From NCBI GenBank assembly GCA_013372875.1, contig JABXIW010000107.1, positions 20,871-84,870 of the forward strand: a stretch of DNA of 64,000 nucleotides, given 5' to 3'. The notes beneath the pieces are model-generated. The model made no database searches. It saw only the letters and a list, made by a program, of their open reading frames with translations, and was not told the DNA's origin. The translations under genes and the position numbers were made by a program. This document shows, in pieces, positions 1 through 9,694 of the stretch (position 1 is its first letter; each line of letters starts with the position of its first letter). This DNA is from Gammaproteobacteria bacterium (GTDB lineage Bacteria; Pseudomonadota; Gammaproteobacteria; Enterobacterales; Kangiellaceae).

Positions 1-185
1 CTTTGCGCTCTTGGCTCAGCGGATAAAATTGACTGTGGGAAGTAAATTTTTGGACTATCCTCTGCATTGATCAAATTTTTGTTCGGGCTCGATTTGACCT
101 CTTGCGGCTGACAAGCGGTTACCGATAATAAGCTGATCGCAGCAGATGAAGCCGCCATGGATTGCAGAAATTGTCGCCTTTGCAT
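1..185 (-). CDS. Tat-type lipoprotein, N-terminal fragment
   Basis: Only the first 61 codons are in the window; the frame is open to the left edge. The protein starts MQRRQFLQ, a twin-arginine motif, then has a short hydrophobic stretch ending SVTAC at residues 21-25, which fits a lipobox with Cys25 as the lipidated residue. So it is probably exported folded by the Tat pathway and anchored to a membrane. The residues after the signal are polar and do not identify a family. It diverges from rph with 127 bases between the start codons. No strong ribosome-binding site is seen before the ATG. The function is unknown from this fragment. Confidence 0.6.
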   Translation of the reverse strand, partial: MQRRQFLQSMAASSAAISLLSVTACQPQEVKSSPNKNLINAEDSPKIYFPQSILSAEPRAQ

Positions 186-270
186 GAAATACTAATATGT
201 TATTTTTGCCTTATCTTAGCATTTTTAAATAGCTTGCTAAGGTTTATTTCTCAAGCCCTGCAAACTAGCC

Positions 271-276
271 TATAAT
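271..276 (+). promoter_or_regulatory. putative -10 box for rph
   Basis: A perfect TATAAT lies 37 bases before the rph start. The matching -35 region (around 248-253) is weak, so this is a partial promoter call based on the -10 box and its position. Confidence 0.35.
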
Positions 277-312
277 GCGCTCAAAACGCGCATAACCAAT
301 CTAGGATGAATC

Positions 313-1029
313 ATGAGACCCAGCGGCCGCAGCTCCAACCAATTACGACCTGTCACCATTACTCGCAACTTCACCAAGCATGCCGAAGGCTCGGTGCTGA
401 TCGAATTTGGTGAAACCAAAGTTTTGTGTAACGCCACCGTTGAAGAAGGCGTGCCTCGTTTTTTAAAAGGTAAAGGTCAAGGCTGGATTACGGCTGAATA
501 TGGTATGTTACCGCGCTCAACTCATTCTCGGATGCAGCGCGAAGCCAGTAAAGGCAAACAAGGTGGTCGTACGCTTGAGATTCAGCGCTTAATTGGTCGA
601 TCTTTACGTGCCGCGGTGGATATGAGCCAATTGGGCGAAAATACTATTTATATTGATTGCGACGTAATCCAAGCCGATGGCGGTACTCGCACCGCTTCTA
701 TCAGTGGCGCTTGCGTGGCACTGCACGATGCGCTTTACCATATGCGCCAGAAAGGCATTATTAAAACTAACCCAATGAAACACTGGATTGGTGCTATTTC
801 TGTTGGGATTTATAAAGGCACACCAGTTCTAGATCTAGACTACCCAGAAGATTCAGATGCCGAAACTGATATGAATATTGTGATGGATGAAAACGGTGGC
901 TTTATCGAAATCCAAGGCACCGCCGAAGGCGAGCCATTCTCAGGCGATGAGCTTATGGCTTTATTGGATCTAGGCAAACAAGGGATTAAAGAAATATTTG
1001 AATTACAAAAACAATCAACTAATAACTAA
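313..1029 (+). CDS. rph: ribonuclease PH
   Basis: RNase PH is a phosphorolytic 3'-5' exoribonuclease that trims tRNA 3' ends and uses phosphate as co-substrate. The 238-residue length is normal for the family. The typical N-terminus RPSGR is present, as are the conserved segments [17 protein letters not shown] (about residues 56-72) and [19 protein letters not shown] (about 116-134), which form the phosphate and RNA binding site. An AGGAT ribosome-binding site precedes the ATG. It is followed after 9 bases by an RDD-family membrane protein gene, probably in the same transcript. It diverges from the lipoprotein gene at the left edge. Confidence 0.97.
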   Translation: MRPSGRSSNQLRPVTITRNFTKHAEGSVLIEFGETKVLCNATVEEGVPRFLKGKGQGWITAEYGMLPRSTHSRMQREASKGKQGGRTLEIQRLIGRSLRAAVDMSQLGENTIYIDCDVIQADGGTRTASISGACVALHDALYHMRQKGIIKTNPMKHWIGAISVGIYKGTPVLDLDYPEDSDAETDMNIVMDENGGFIEIQGTAEGEPFSGDELMALLDLGKQGIKEIFELQKQSTNN

Positions 1030-1038
1030 GGAATAGTA

Positions 1039-1599
1039 ATGGAAAACGATCATAACCCCTATCAGTCTCCAAAATCAGACCTCAATTTTTTTGAACAAGT
1101 TGATAGTGAAAGTTTATCTCAAAGATATGCATCAAGAGGAACTAGGCTTGGCGCCGCAATACTGGATACTATATTCTTAATTATTCCATTATTTGTATTT
1201 TTATTTGCTTTTGGTTTTATCGATTACATTCAAAATGGTGAATCAAGCTCACCACTATTGGATCTTATTCTTGATACCCACTCCAATGTTTTTGTTGATA
1301 TGCTCATTTCTACATTTATAGCATTAATTCTATTTATTTTGGTGCAAGGCTATTTTGTTTATACAAGCTCCCAAACATTGGGAAAGAAGATTGTTGGTAT
1401 ACAAGTAGTAGATTTGAATGGTAAGCCAATTTCAGGCAATCACTATTTACTAGCAAGGTATTTACCAGCAACATTTTTAGCTTACCTGCCCATTATCGGT
1501 GGTTTATTCGCAATATTAGATTGTTTGCTTATTTTTAGAAAAGACCATAACTGTATTCATGACGATATAGCAAAAACACGAGTCATTAATATAAATTAA
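1039..1599 (+). CDS. RDD family membrane protein
   Basis: This 186-residue protein has a hydrophilic N-terminus containing NPYQSP, as seen in many RDD proteins, followed by an RDD-type domain. Arg and Asp residues of the first helix (TRLGAAILDTIFLIIP, about 35-50) and the GKKIVGIQVVD motif (about 115-125) are characteristic. Three hydrophobic segments are visible at about 38-62, 87-112 and 143-166. RDD proteins sit in the inner membrane; some have been linked to ion exchange, but the role of this one is unknown. It follows rph by 9 bases and overlaps the end of the convergent trkH by 4 bases. Confidence 0.85.
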   Translation: MENDHNPYQSPKSDLNFFEQVDSESLSQRYASRGTRLGAAILDTIFLIIPLFVFLFAFGFIDYIQNGESSSPLLDLILDTHSNVFVDMLISTFIALILFILVQGYFVYTSSQTLGKKIVGIQVVDLNGKPISGNHYLLARYLPATFLAYLPIIGGLFAILDCLLIFRKDHNCIHDDIAKTRVININ

Positions 1600-3044
1600 C
1601 GTCTCCAAAAATAGGGCGTAAAGAGAACTAGCAAGGTAAAAATTTCCAAGCGCCCTAATAGCATGGCAAAACTTAGTACGTATTTAGACACATCTGAAAG
1701 CCCATTATAGTTTAGCGCTACCTCGCCTAAACCTGGTCCCAAGTTGTTCATACAAGCCGCAACGGCTGAGAAAGCGGTGACTTGATCAAGACCATCTGCT
1801 ATCAATACCAACATCAAGATCACAAACAAGGCGACATAGGTTGCAAAGAACCCCCACACCGATTGCACCACTCTATCGGTTACTGATTCTTTACCAAGTT
1901 TGATCAAAAATACCCCATTGGGATGGATCAGACGCTTAATCTCACGAATGCCTTGTTTGAATAACAGCAAAACACGGATCACCTTCATGCCACCCGCAGT
2001 TGATCCTGCACAGCCACCAGCAAAACTGGCGAAAATTAATAAAATTGGTAAGAAAATTGGCCAGGTATGAAACTCGGTTGTGGCGAAACCGGTAGTGGTT
2101 GCAATGGAAATGGTGTGGAAAATACCTTTCACTACCGAATCGCTAAAGCCAAATAATCCGTAGCTCAATAAAACTAAAATACAACACAAAGCTATTACGC
2201 TTAAAAACAGCAGATAACTTTTAAATTCTGGATCTCTTAAATAAGGGCGAATGCTTAATCGCTTAAAAGCCACGAAATGCAGTGCAAAGTTAATACCCGC
2301 GACCAACATAAAAAAACTGCAAATCAATTCAATGGCGTTGGATTGGAAATAGCCAATACTGGTATCGTGCGGTGAAAAGCCGCCAATGGCAATGGTTGAG
2401 AAACTATGGGCAATGGCGTCAAAAGCATTCATTCCAGCTAACCAATAAGCGAGGCCGCAAGCCACGGTTAACCCCAAATAAATAAACCAAAGCGCTTTAG
2501 CAGTTCCAGCAATTCTTGGAGTTAATTTATTGTCCTTCATTGGCCCTGGCGTCTCCGCGCGATACAGCTGCATGCCACCAATACCCAACATTGGCAGAAT
2601 AGCCACGGCCAAAACGATGATACCCATACCGCCCAGCCATTGAAGTTGCTGACGATAGAACAGTATGGCATGAGGGAGCTCATCCAAACCGCTAATGACG
2701 GTGGCACCAGTGGTAGTTAATCCTGAAAAAGACTCAAATACCGCATTGGCTAAGGTTAAATTAAGACCATCGGTTAATAAAAACGGTAATGAACCGAACA
2801 GACTCAAAACCGTCCAGAACAACACCACAATTAAGAAACCATCGCGAATTTTTAGCTCGGCTCGTGAATTTCGGTTTGGAAAATAGAGCGCAAAGCCAGT
2901 GACTAACGAAATGATGAAGGTAGTGAAAAATGCCGTTCCACCGCCATCTTCATAGATAAAAGAGACTACCACTGGCGGCATCATGGTTAGGCTGAATAAC
3001 ATCAGCAGCAAACCTAAGAAGCGGATAATGGTGGCGACTTGCAT
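1596..3044 (-). CDS. trkH: Trk system potassium uptake protein TrkH
   Basis: TrkH is the membrane-spanning K+ channel subunit of the Trk uptake system, gated by TrkA. The 482-residue protein is very hydrophobic. It shows the four pore-loop segments with selectivity-filter glycines: TTTGATVISG (about 110), STIAIGGFS (about 217), TTTGFATTE (about 316) and NNLGPGLGE (about 433). The conserved GGCAGSTAGGMK loop is at about 343-354. Length matches E. coli TrkH/TrkG. It lies 22 bases behind trkA on the same strand, so both subunits are likely co-expressed. The ATG start is followed by a normal first transmembrane helix. The 3' end overlaps the RDD gene by 4 bases. Confidence 0.96.
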   Translation of the reverse strand: MQVATIIRFLGLLLMLFSLTMMPPVVVSFIYEDGGGTAFFTTFIISLVTGFALYFPNRNSRAELKIRDGFLIVVLFWTVLSLFGSLPFLLTDGLNLTLANAVFESFSGLTTTGATVISGLDELPHAILFYRQQLQWLGGMGIIVLAVAILPMLGIGGMQLYRAETPGPMKDNKLTPRIAGTAKALWFIYLGLTVACGLAYWLAGMNAFDAIAHSFSTIAIGGFSPHDTSIGYFQSNAIELICSFFMLVAGINFALHFVAFKRLSIRPYLRDPEFKSYLLFLSVIALCCILVLLSYGLFGFSDSVVKGIFHTISIATTTGFATTEFHTWPIFLPILLIFASFAGGCAGSTAGGMKVIRVLLLFKQGIREIKRLIHPNGVFLIKLGKESVTDRVVQSVWGFFATYVALFVILMLVLIADGLDQVTAFSAVAACMNNLGPGLGEVALNYNGLSDVSKYVLSFAMLLGRLEIFTLLVLFTPYFWRR

Positions 3045-3066
3045 TAATTCTTATTAACCTTTGAGC

Positions 3067-4440
3067 CTAAAAATAAGTCACATTAACTTGGAACAAGCGC
3101 TCGACATCGTGAATGTATGCTTTATCGACCATAAACAAAATCACATGGTCAAATTCACGAATAATCACATTATCATGCGCGATCAAAACCTTGCCATCAC
3201 GCACTAAAGCACCGATAGTCGTTCCTGGTGGTAACGGCACTTCGCTGATGGCACGACCAATCACCAATGAGCTTTGTTCATTGCCTCGCGCGACCGCTTC
3301 AATCGCTTCGGCTGCACCGCGTCGCAAGGAATAAACATTCGAAACTAAGCCGCGACGAATGTGCTTTAACAAACTACCAATCGTCACCTGCTGTGGTGAA
3401 ATGGCGATATCGATTTCTTGCCCTTGGATTAGATCCACATAGGCGGGACGATTGATCAAGACCATAGTCTTTTTCACGCCCATGCGCTTGGCTAACATCG
3501 CCGACATAATGTTGGCTTCGTCATCGTTGGTGACGGCCACAAACAAATCAAAATCTTTGATGTTTTCATCGTCTAATAAATCTTGGTCTGAAATATCACC
3601 GTGCAACACCAAACTATCTTGTAATGTATCCGCCAGATGCTGAACGCGCTCAGGATCGCGCTCGATAATTTTTACCTGCATATCTTTTTCAAGATTAAGC
3701 GCAAGTCCTTTACCGATATTACCGCCACCTGCAATCATGACTCGCTCATAATCTTTCTCAAGACGCTGCAATTCACTCATGACCGCACGAATATGTTTCT
3801 TATCCGCCAAGAAGAATACTTCATCATCGGCTTCGATAATCGTATGTCCTGTGGGAACAATGGGCTTACCACGACGGAAAATCGCCGCCACTCGCGTATC
3901 CACATTCGGCAAATGATGACGCAACTCGGATAAAGCATTACCCACTAGTGGACCACCATAATAGGCGCGAACCGCCACCAAGCGCACCGCACCTTCCGCA
4001 AAATCCAATACCTGGAATGCACCAGGGTTTTCTATCAGACGTGCCACATAGTTTGTGACCAACTGCTCTGGACTAATAACAACATCAACCGGAATATGAT
4101 TATCTTCAAATAAGTTGGGGAAAGAGTGGTAATTTTGTGAGCGAATTCGGGCGATTTTTTTCGGCGTTTGAAACAGAGTATGCGCTATCTGGCATGCCAT
4201 CATATTGACTTCATCACTGCTAGTAACAGCGACCAGCATATCGGCATCATCGATACCCGCTTTGTACAAAACGTTTGGATGAGCACCATGACCTGCAATG
4301 GTTCTGAGATCCAAATGGTCCTGAATATCACGCAACCGCTTGGCATCGGTATCGATCAGCGTAATATCGTTGTCTTCGCCTTCAAGATTCAGCGCCAAGC
4401 TCATTCCCACTTGCCCAGCACCTAAAATAATAATTTTCAT
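3067..4440 (-). CDS. trkA: Trk potassium uptake regulatory protein TrkA
   Basis: TrkA is the cytoplasmic nucleotide-binding (RCK) subunit that gates TrkH. The 457-residue protein contains two tandem Rossmann/TrkA-N domains. The first has [12 protein letters not shown] near residue 4 with an acidic residue ending the second strand (LIDTD). The second has [13 protein letters not shown] near residue 236. Each is followed by a TrkA-C domain. Length and arrangement match the E. coli protein. It lies between rsmB and trkH on the same strand, the classic def-fmt-rsmB-trkA order of gammaproteobacteria. Confidence 0.97.
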   Translation of the reverse strand: MKIIILGAGQVGMSLALNLEGEDNDITLIDTDAKRLRDIQDHLDLRTIAGHGAHPNVLYKAGIDDADMLVAVTSSDEVNMMACQIAHTLFQTPKKIARIRSQNYHSFPNLFEDNHIPVDVVISPEQLVTNYVARLIENPGAFQVLDFAEGAVRLVAVRAYYGGPLVGNALSELRHHLPNVDTRVAAIFRRGKPIVPTGHTIIEADDEVFFLADKKHIRAVMSELQRLEKDYERVMIAGGGNIGKGLALNLEKDMQVKIIERDPERVQHLADTLQDSLVLHGDISDQDLLDDENIKDFDLFVAVTNDDEANIMSAMLAKRMGVKKTMVLINRPAYVDLIQGQEIDIAISPQQVTIGSLLKHIRRGLVSNVYSLRRGAAEAIEAVARGNEQSSLVIGRAISEVPLPPGTTIGALVRDGKVLIAHDNVIIREFDHVILFMVDKAYIHDVERLFQVNVTYF

Positions 4441-4563
4441 ATGCTTATGTTTATTAGACGGCTCGCATGAGATTTCTTGCCACTCATGGCATCTCTTATT
4501 TAGCCTATCCCTATATGCTAACTCTATAAGCCACTGATCTAAAGGCTTTTTTGGTAAAATTGT

Positions 4564-5886
4564 CTATTTATCAACCGCTTGTTTACGCAACAAACAATAG
4601 TAAAAGCCATCCATTTGCTGCTGATTGGGCAAAATTTGGCAGCCAATATCAGTATTCGACAACGCCGCTAGCTGAGTTGAAAGTGGCTCTACAATGGCAT
4701 CTGGCTGTTGTGCTAGAAATGCCGTTATCTGCTGACTATTTTCTGCTTGCAGAATTGAACAGGTGGCATAAAGCAACTTGCCATTCGGCTTTAGGCGTTG
4801 CCAAGCCTGAGCTAACATTTGTGCTTGGATCTCGACTAATTCGTCAATATCACTTTCGCGTCGCAATAATTTAATATCAGGATGGCGGCGAATGACCCCA
4901 GTGGCACTGCAAGGAACATCCAATAAAATTTGGTCGAATTGTTGCTCAGTTTCTTTTAAATATTCGATGGCGTCATAGCAAATGACTTGCGCATCTAACT
5001 CCAAGCGCTCAAGATTTTCCTCAATCCGCTCACAGCGCCTATCGTCAATATCAATTGCCGTTAAATCAATTTGGTTATTGCTGTGTTCCAACAAATGCGC
5101 TGCTTTACCGCCTGGTGCGGAGCAAGCATCCAAGATCTGCATATTGGCTTTGGGTTCTAAGATCCAAGCGGACAATTGCGCCGCCGCATCTTGCACCGAG
5201 ACCCAACCCTCAGCAAATTTAGGCAGCTGAGTCACATTAACCGCTTTATCCAAGACAATGGCACTAGTCACTAGCTCATGCGCTTTAGCAGTAATTTCTT
5301 TGTCATTAAGCAGATCAAGATATTGCTGGCGACTGGTTTTAGCTAGATTTACGCGCAAAGTCAGCGGCGCTTGATGATTAGAGCTTTCTAAGATTTGGTC
5401 AACTTGCCCTTTATAACTGGGTTTAATCTTATTAATCAGCCAATCAGGCATCGCATATTTAGTATTCCAATTCTTATCAAGCTCGGCATTGATCATTGCT
5501 TGTTGACGCAAATAATTCCTCAGCACGCCATTAATTAAGTTTTTTGCCCACGGCTTTTTCAATTGCTCACAGGCCTCAACCGTTTCGGCAATCGCTGCAT
5601 GATCGGGGACCCGCGCATACTCCAACTGATATAAACCAATGATTAATAAGCACTTTATATCAGCATCTTTATTACGAATGGGCTTTTGGACTAGCTTATT
5701 TGCCGCCGCTTCTAATCGAATAAAATAACGACAACTGTTTAAGACCAATGATTTGTATAGCGACAGATCCGCAGGATTTTCAAATTCAATGACTGCCAAA
5801 ATATCATTGGCCGATCGGCCTTCATAGACAATCTCAACTAGAGCTTTCGCCGCTTGCGAGCGAATTTGTAAACTGCTAAATAGCAT
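4564..5886 (-). CDS. rsmB: 16S rRNA (cytosine(967)-C(5))-methyltransferase RsmB
   Basis: RsmB (Sun/Fmu) makes m5C967 in 16S rRNA. An N-terminal NusB-like helical domain (about 1-140) is followed by a SAM-dependent Rossmann domain with DACSAPGGKAAHLLE (about 250), the catalytic motif DVPCSATGVIRRHPD (about 320) and ATCSI (about 372). The two cysteines of the m5C methyltransferase mechanism are therefore present. The frame can be extended to a TTG at 5907, but the ATG at 5886 has an AAGGA ribosome-binding site about 10 bases upstream and gives a normal N-terminus, so I chose it (440 residues). The gene lies directly downstream of fmt in a def-fmt-rsmB-trkA-trkH block. Confidence 0.95.
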   Translation of the reverse strand: MLFSSLQIRSQAAKALVEIVYEGRSANDILAVIEFENPADLSLYKSLVLNSCRYFIRLEAAANKLVQKPIRNKDADIKCLLIIGLYQLEYARVPDHAAIAETVEACEQLKKPWAKNLINGVLRNYLRQQAMINAELDKNWNTKYAMPDWLINKIKPSYKGQVDQILESSNHQAPLTLRVNLAKTSRQQYLDLLNDKEITAKAHELVTSAIVLDKAVNVTQLPKFAEGWVSVQDAAAQLSAWILEPKANMQILDACSAPGGKAAHLLEHSNNQIDLTAIDIDDRRCERIEENLERLELDAQVICYDAIEYLKETEQQFDQILLDVPCSATGVIRRHPDIKLLRRESDIDELVEIQAQMLAQAWQRLKPNGKLLYATCSILQAENSQQITAFLAQQPDAIVEPLSTQLAALSNTDIGCQILPNQQQMDGFYYCLLRKQAVDK

Positions 5887-5913
5887 TAAACCATCATCCT
5901 TAAACAACCAACA

Positions 5914-6876
5914 CTAAACAACCAATTCAAATTGTTGGCCAGCGGCAAACAGTGCCTGCCTAGCTGGGGCATTCAATAAGTCTTTCACTGCCATCATTTT
6001 TGAACCCGCCATTTGCAGGTGGGTCATGCGCAATAAGCCTTCATCGCAAGCCACTAGAATGCCTTCTTTATCCGCACGAATAATAGTTCCTGGCGTTTCG
6101 TCAGTTATTGAGTCCACCACTTCTGCTTGCCAGACGCGAATAATTTGCCCATCAATCTGGGCTGTGCAAATCGGCCAAGAATTAAAGGCACGGATTTTGC
6201 GCTCAATCGCTTGGGCTGAATCTTGCCAATTAATCTGCGCTTCCTGTTTATTGAGTTTATGAGCATAGGTAGCTAACTCATCATTTTGTACTTCAGCTTG
6301 GATATCGCCAGCAGCAATCTTATCAATCGCCTGCGTTAACAAGTCTGCGCCTTGAATCGCGAGCTTATCGTGCAAGCTAGAGCCAGTTTCGCTATCGGTA
6401 ATTTCGGTCACGGCTTTGAGTAACATATCGCCTGTGTCTAAGCCCGCATCCATTTGCATAATGGTAATGCCCGATTCTTTATCACCGGCTTCGATAGCTC
6501 TTTGGATTGGCGCCGCGCCTCGCCATCGTGGTAGCAATGAGCCGTGCACATTGATACAACCTAATTTGGGTGTATCTAAAACCGTTTGTGGTAATAACAA
6601 GCCGTAGGCCACTACCACCATCAAATCCGCATCGTATTGTGCAAGCATATCTTTATCTTGTTGCGTCTTGAAATTAACTGGCTGTTCCACAGGAATATCA
6701 TGCGCCAATGCCAATTCTTTGACCGGACTCATACTAATTTTTTTGCCACGACCAGCCTTTCGATCGGGCTGAGTATAAACTGCAACGATTTGATGCTCGG
6801 AATTTTGACAATGGTCAATCAAAGCCTGCAAACTGCTCGCTGCAAAATCGGGCGTACCTGCAAAAATAATTCTCAA
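5914..6876 (-). CDS. fmt: methionyl-tRNA formyltransferase
   Basis: Fmt transfers a formyl group from 10-formyl-THF to initiator Met-tRNA. The 320-residue protein begins with MRIIFAGTPDFAASSL, the typical start. It has the catalytic region with GCINVHGSLLPRWRGAAPIQ (about 108-127) containing the conserved N-x-H and SLLPxxRG motifs, and a C-terminal OB-fold tRNA-binding domain. Length matches the family. It lies downstream of def, its functional counterpart (deformylase), but a terminator-like hairpin at the end of def separates the two. So fmt expression may rely on readthrough or an internal promoter. Confidence 0.97.
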   Translation of the reverse strand: MRIIFAGTPDFAASSLQALIDHCQNSEHQIVAVYTQPDRKAGRGKKISMSPVKELALAHDIPVEQPVNFKTQQDKDMLAQYDADLMVVVAYGLLLPQTVLDTPKLGCINVHGSLLPRWRGAAPIQRAIEAGDKESGITIMQMDAGLDTGDMLLKAVTEITDSETGSSLHDKLAIQGADLLTQAIDKIAAGDIQAEVQNDELATYAHKLNKQEAQINWQDSAQAIERKIRAFNSWPICTAQIDGQIIRVWQAEVVDSITDETPGTIIRADKEGILVACDEGLLRMTHLQMAGSKMMAVKDLLNAPARQALFAAGQQFELVV

Positions 6877-6910
6877 AGGTGATTCCTTAATAATGGGCGT
6901 AAACGCTTCA

Positions 6911-6935
6911 ATAAAAAAGCTGGTTTTAACCAGCT
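6911..6935 (-). terminator. hairpin terminator at the end of def
   Basis: A perfect 8-bp inverted repeat, AGCTGGTT (6918-6925) and AACCAGCT (6928-6935), is followed on the minus strand by a run of six T (6913-6918). The def stop codon (6926-6928) lies in the loop region. It sits inside the def-fmt block, so it may attenuate fmt. A T-rich stretch also follows on the plus strand. Confidence 0.65.
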
Positions 6936-7444
6936 CTTAATTTTTTCTTTTGCTGCTTTTCCAGCATATTTCGAATTCGTCTCTGCTTTAATGGCGATAA
7001 GTAATCTACAAATACTTTGCCATCAATATGGTCATTCTCATGTTGGATCACAATCGCCAAAAATTCATCGTTATCAATTTCAAATGGCTCGCCATTTCTA
7101 TCTAAAGCCTTAACCTTAACCCCCTTTGCCCTGTCGACCTTGGCATAAACTCCGGGAAAAGATAAACAACCCTCTTCATTGGTTTGTATGTCACGTTTCT
7201 CGACTATTTCCGGATTAATAAAAACCCATGGCTCCGATTTATCCTCAGAGATATCGATAATAAACAAGCGTTTGTGATAATCTACCTGAGTCGCCGCCAA
7301 GCCAATACCTGGCGCGGCATACATGGTTTCAAACATATCGTCGATCTGCTTTTGCAAAGCATCATCAAACTCTTCAGGCAAAATTTCTTTGGCCTTGGTT
7401 CTTAATCGCGGATCGGGATACTCTAAAATTTCTAAAATTGCCAT
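6926..7444 (-). CDS. def: peptide deformylase
   Basis: Peptide deformylase removes the N-formyl group from new proteins using a metal centre. All three family motifs are present: GIGLAATQ (about 46-53), EEGCLSFPG (about 90-98, metal-binding Cys) and QHENDHIDG (about 133-141, two metal-binding His and catalytic Glu). The length of 172 residues is normal; the C-terminus is Lys/Arg-rich. The ATG start opens with the usual [15 protein letters not shown]. The gene is the first of the leftward def-fmt-rsmB-trkA-trkH block and diverges from the ankyrin-like gene. Its stop codon lies in a terminator-like hairpin. Confidence 0.98.
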   Translation of the reverse strand: MAILEILEYPDPRLRTKAKEILPEEFDDALQKQIDDMFETMYAAPGIGLAATQVDYHKRLFIIDISEDKSEPWVFINPEIVEKRDIQTNEEGCLSFPGVYAKVDRAKGVKVKALDRNGEPFEIDNDEFLAIVIQHENDHIDGKVFVDYLSPLKQRRIRNMLEKQQKKKLRAG

Positions 7445-7551
7445 TGAATTCGCTATAATCGGAACAAATCTTAATACTTATATGATAATAAAATGTGGGT
7501 CTAATGACCATGCTTTTCAATGGTTGTGCTCATATATTAAGGAAAACACTT

Positions 7552-9483
7552 GTGAAAAAAGCGCTTGTAGGAATTTTGATCGTTCTAGTTGTGGCATTGA
7601 TGGTTTACCTGACTAAACCCAATTCAGAGTCCATTCAAACAACAAATAAAGTGGCTAATGATAGTTCTTCTGTTCAAGATACGGCTGCCGTAGTTAAGCC
7701 ATCCGTAACTAATCATCTCGTGAGCGAAGGAAAGTGCGATAGCGAAGCGATGGTTAAAGCGCTTGAGCAATTAAAAACCGCACGTGATAAAGAACTTAAA
7801 GCGCTGGCAGGCAAAGTGATGAGCGCGGAGCAGTTAAGCCAAATCGTCAAAAGAGAGCTGCGCGATTATCAACTCTCGCAAGAGATCTATACCGAGAAAG
7901 CAAAAGAACCCGTTGCACAAAGTACTGAGCAGCAAGCACTGGCTGAAATTCGCAAAGATAAGGAGCTGATGGATGATTTTATGATGGCAACCTGGGCTGG
8001 ACAATCTCAAGGGTATCTTACGAAGTTTATGGCAGGCGAGATGGCACCATTGGATGCCAATTCTGATCTGCACAAGGCCTTTATGTTAAGCGCTATTTCA
8101 ATGGGCGGAGAGCAAGAAACCTTAAATGCCATAGATAAGCTCTATGATCAAAAAAGCCCTTTACCATCAAGCGCCCTAGCGAGCATTATTCAAGGCGTGA
8201 AGTCACCTGAAAAATTAAAACGATTACTGAGTCGAACTCAAGATGTGAATCAAATTGTAGAGTCCAACATTGGTTTCTTTAGTGCCAGCCGAACCAATAC
8301 ACCACTGCAACTGGCTGTATTTAACAATAATTATGCTGCCGCTGAAATTTTGCTAGAGCTCGGCGCGAAACCTGATCAAAATAAACACGCAGCAGCTATG
8401 AATGGCTTCTATCGGATCGATGAGCGCTCCACAACTTTAATCAGTAAAATGCTCGATCGCGGCTTCAGGCCCAGCAATTCCAGCAGCGCCAAGACTCTGG
8501 CCAAAAACCTTGAAGCCATCGATACAAAATTATCGTCTCGCGTTGCCAATATTGCTGATCAGTTAAAAGCCCAAGAAGCAGCCGAAGTGCAAAGTTTACC
8601 CTTGGAATATCGTCAGATTGTTGAGGCTTACCAAGCGCAACATGAACCTTTGAATAAACAATACTTACAGTGCCTAGCTCAAGAAAATGAAAGCAAGCCA
8701 AAAATTCCGCCCTATCAACCCATAGATAAGCAAAAGATCGAGCAAGAAATCGATCAAATGGTGGCGCAAAAAGTCCAATACCAGCAGATCATTGCCACTT
8801 TAGCAGCACAAAACAAAGAAACGGTGGAACACGGTTATCGGCACCTCAAGCGCTTAGGTCAGGAGCAAATTGGGCATGCAGATATGATGAATATGCCGAC
8901 TGAGATTCGCACTTTGATTGGGCTGTTAAAAGATGAAAAGTGGGATCAGCTGGTAGAGTTTATGCAAAACAATCAATTCAACCATAATTGGGAAATCACC
9001 CCTGGCACTATGATTGGCGCCATGATCGAAAAAAATGCGCCAGAATCAGCGATCATGGCAATGGCCAAAATCAGCGATAAAAACGACATTAAACTGCTTA
9101 ATCAGGCGCTGCATGATGATGAGCTGCTCAAGCGCATCGCCAACTATGGTTTTAATCTCGACGCCACCGACAATTACAATAAAAACCTTTTTTATCAAGC
9201 AGTTAGGTCAAACAGCCTCAAACAGCTAGAGTTCCTGACCAGTCAGGGGATCAGTATGGTATCGGATCCTTATGGCTATGATGCGCTGGATTTACTGCTG
9301 CGTAAGAAAAGTGCCAATACCGACATGCTAATCTATTTAAGCGACATTGGTTTCCCCATCACCGAAGATCACTTGGACTATTCACGCTACCTCAAAAGCT
9401 ACTACCCTGAGCGTTATCAAAAACTGATCGCGGCATGGCCAAATCTGCAAGTTGAGGGTCCTTGGCAGCCAAAAAGCCAATAG
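7552..9483 (+). CDS. membrane-anchored ankyrin-repeat-like protein of unknown function
   Basis: I do not recognise a named family. From a GTG start with AAGGA 8 bases upstream, the 643-residue protein opens VKKALVGILIVLVVALMVYL, a single transmembrane anchor or uncleaved signal, followed by a long helix-rich region. A stretch at about residues 240-285 (TPLQLAVFNNNYAAAEILL) reads like an ankyrin repeat. A second such region lies near the C-terminus (LFYQAVRSNSLKQLEFLTSQG). The longer reading from 7495 has no clear ribosome-binding site and puts a polar segment before the anchor, so I prefer the GTG. It diverges from def and ends 211 bases before the LysM gene. It probably mediates protein-protein contacts at the periplasmic face. 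Confidence 0.75.
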   Translation: MKKALVGILIVLVVALMVYLTKPNSESIQTTNKVANDSSSVQDTAAVVKPSVTNHLVSEGKCDSEAMVKALEQLKTARDKELKALAGKVMSAEQLSQIVKRELRDYQLSQEIYTEKAKEPVAQSTEQQALAEIRKDKELMDDFMMATWAGQSQGYLTKFMAGEMAPLDANSDLHKAFMLSAISMGGEQETLNAIDKLYDQKSPLPSSALASIIQGVKSPEKLKRLLSRTQDVNQIVESNIGFFSASRTNTPLQLAVFNNNYAAAEILLELGAKPDQNKHAAAMNGFYRIDERSTTLISKMLDRGFRPSNSSSAKTLAKNLEAIDTKLSSRVANIADQLKAQEAAEVQSLPLEYRQIVEAYQAQHEPLNKQYLQCLAQENESKPKIPPYQPIDKQKIEQEIDQMVAQKVQYQQIIATLAAQNKETVEHGYRHLKRLGQEQIGHADMMNMPTEIRTLIGLLKDEKWDQLVEFMQNNQFNHNWEITPGTMIGAMIEKNAPESAIMAMAKISDKNDIKLLNQALHDDELLKRIANYGFNLDATDNYNKNLFYQAVRSNSLKQLEFLTSQGISMVSDPYGYDALDLLLRKKSANTDMLIYLSDIGFPITEDHLDYSRYLKSYYPERYQKLIAAWPNLQVEGPWQPKSQ

Positions 9484-9694
9484 AAACCAATTAGAGTGTG
9501 ATTAAGTTGTAGTAATTTCGTAAGAAATGTTGATAAGATGATGATCCTTAAAGACTTTAATGGTAACTTTGCTATCAGATAAAGGACTAAAATAGCCTAG
9601 ACCCGCTATTTCCTCTAGACTTTTAATTGAGGTATAGTGTCGTCAGGGACTAATGAATACTGATAGACGGAATAACCAATATAAAAGGAAAGCC

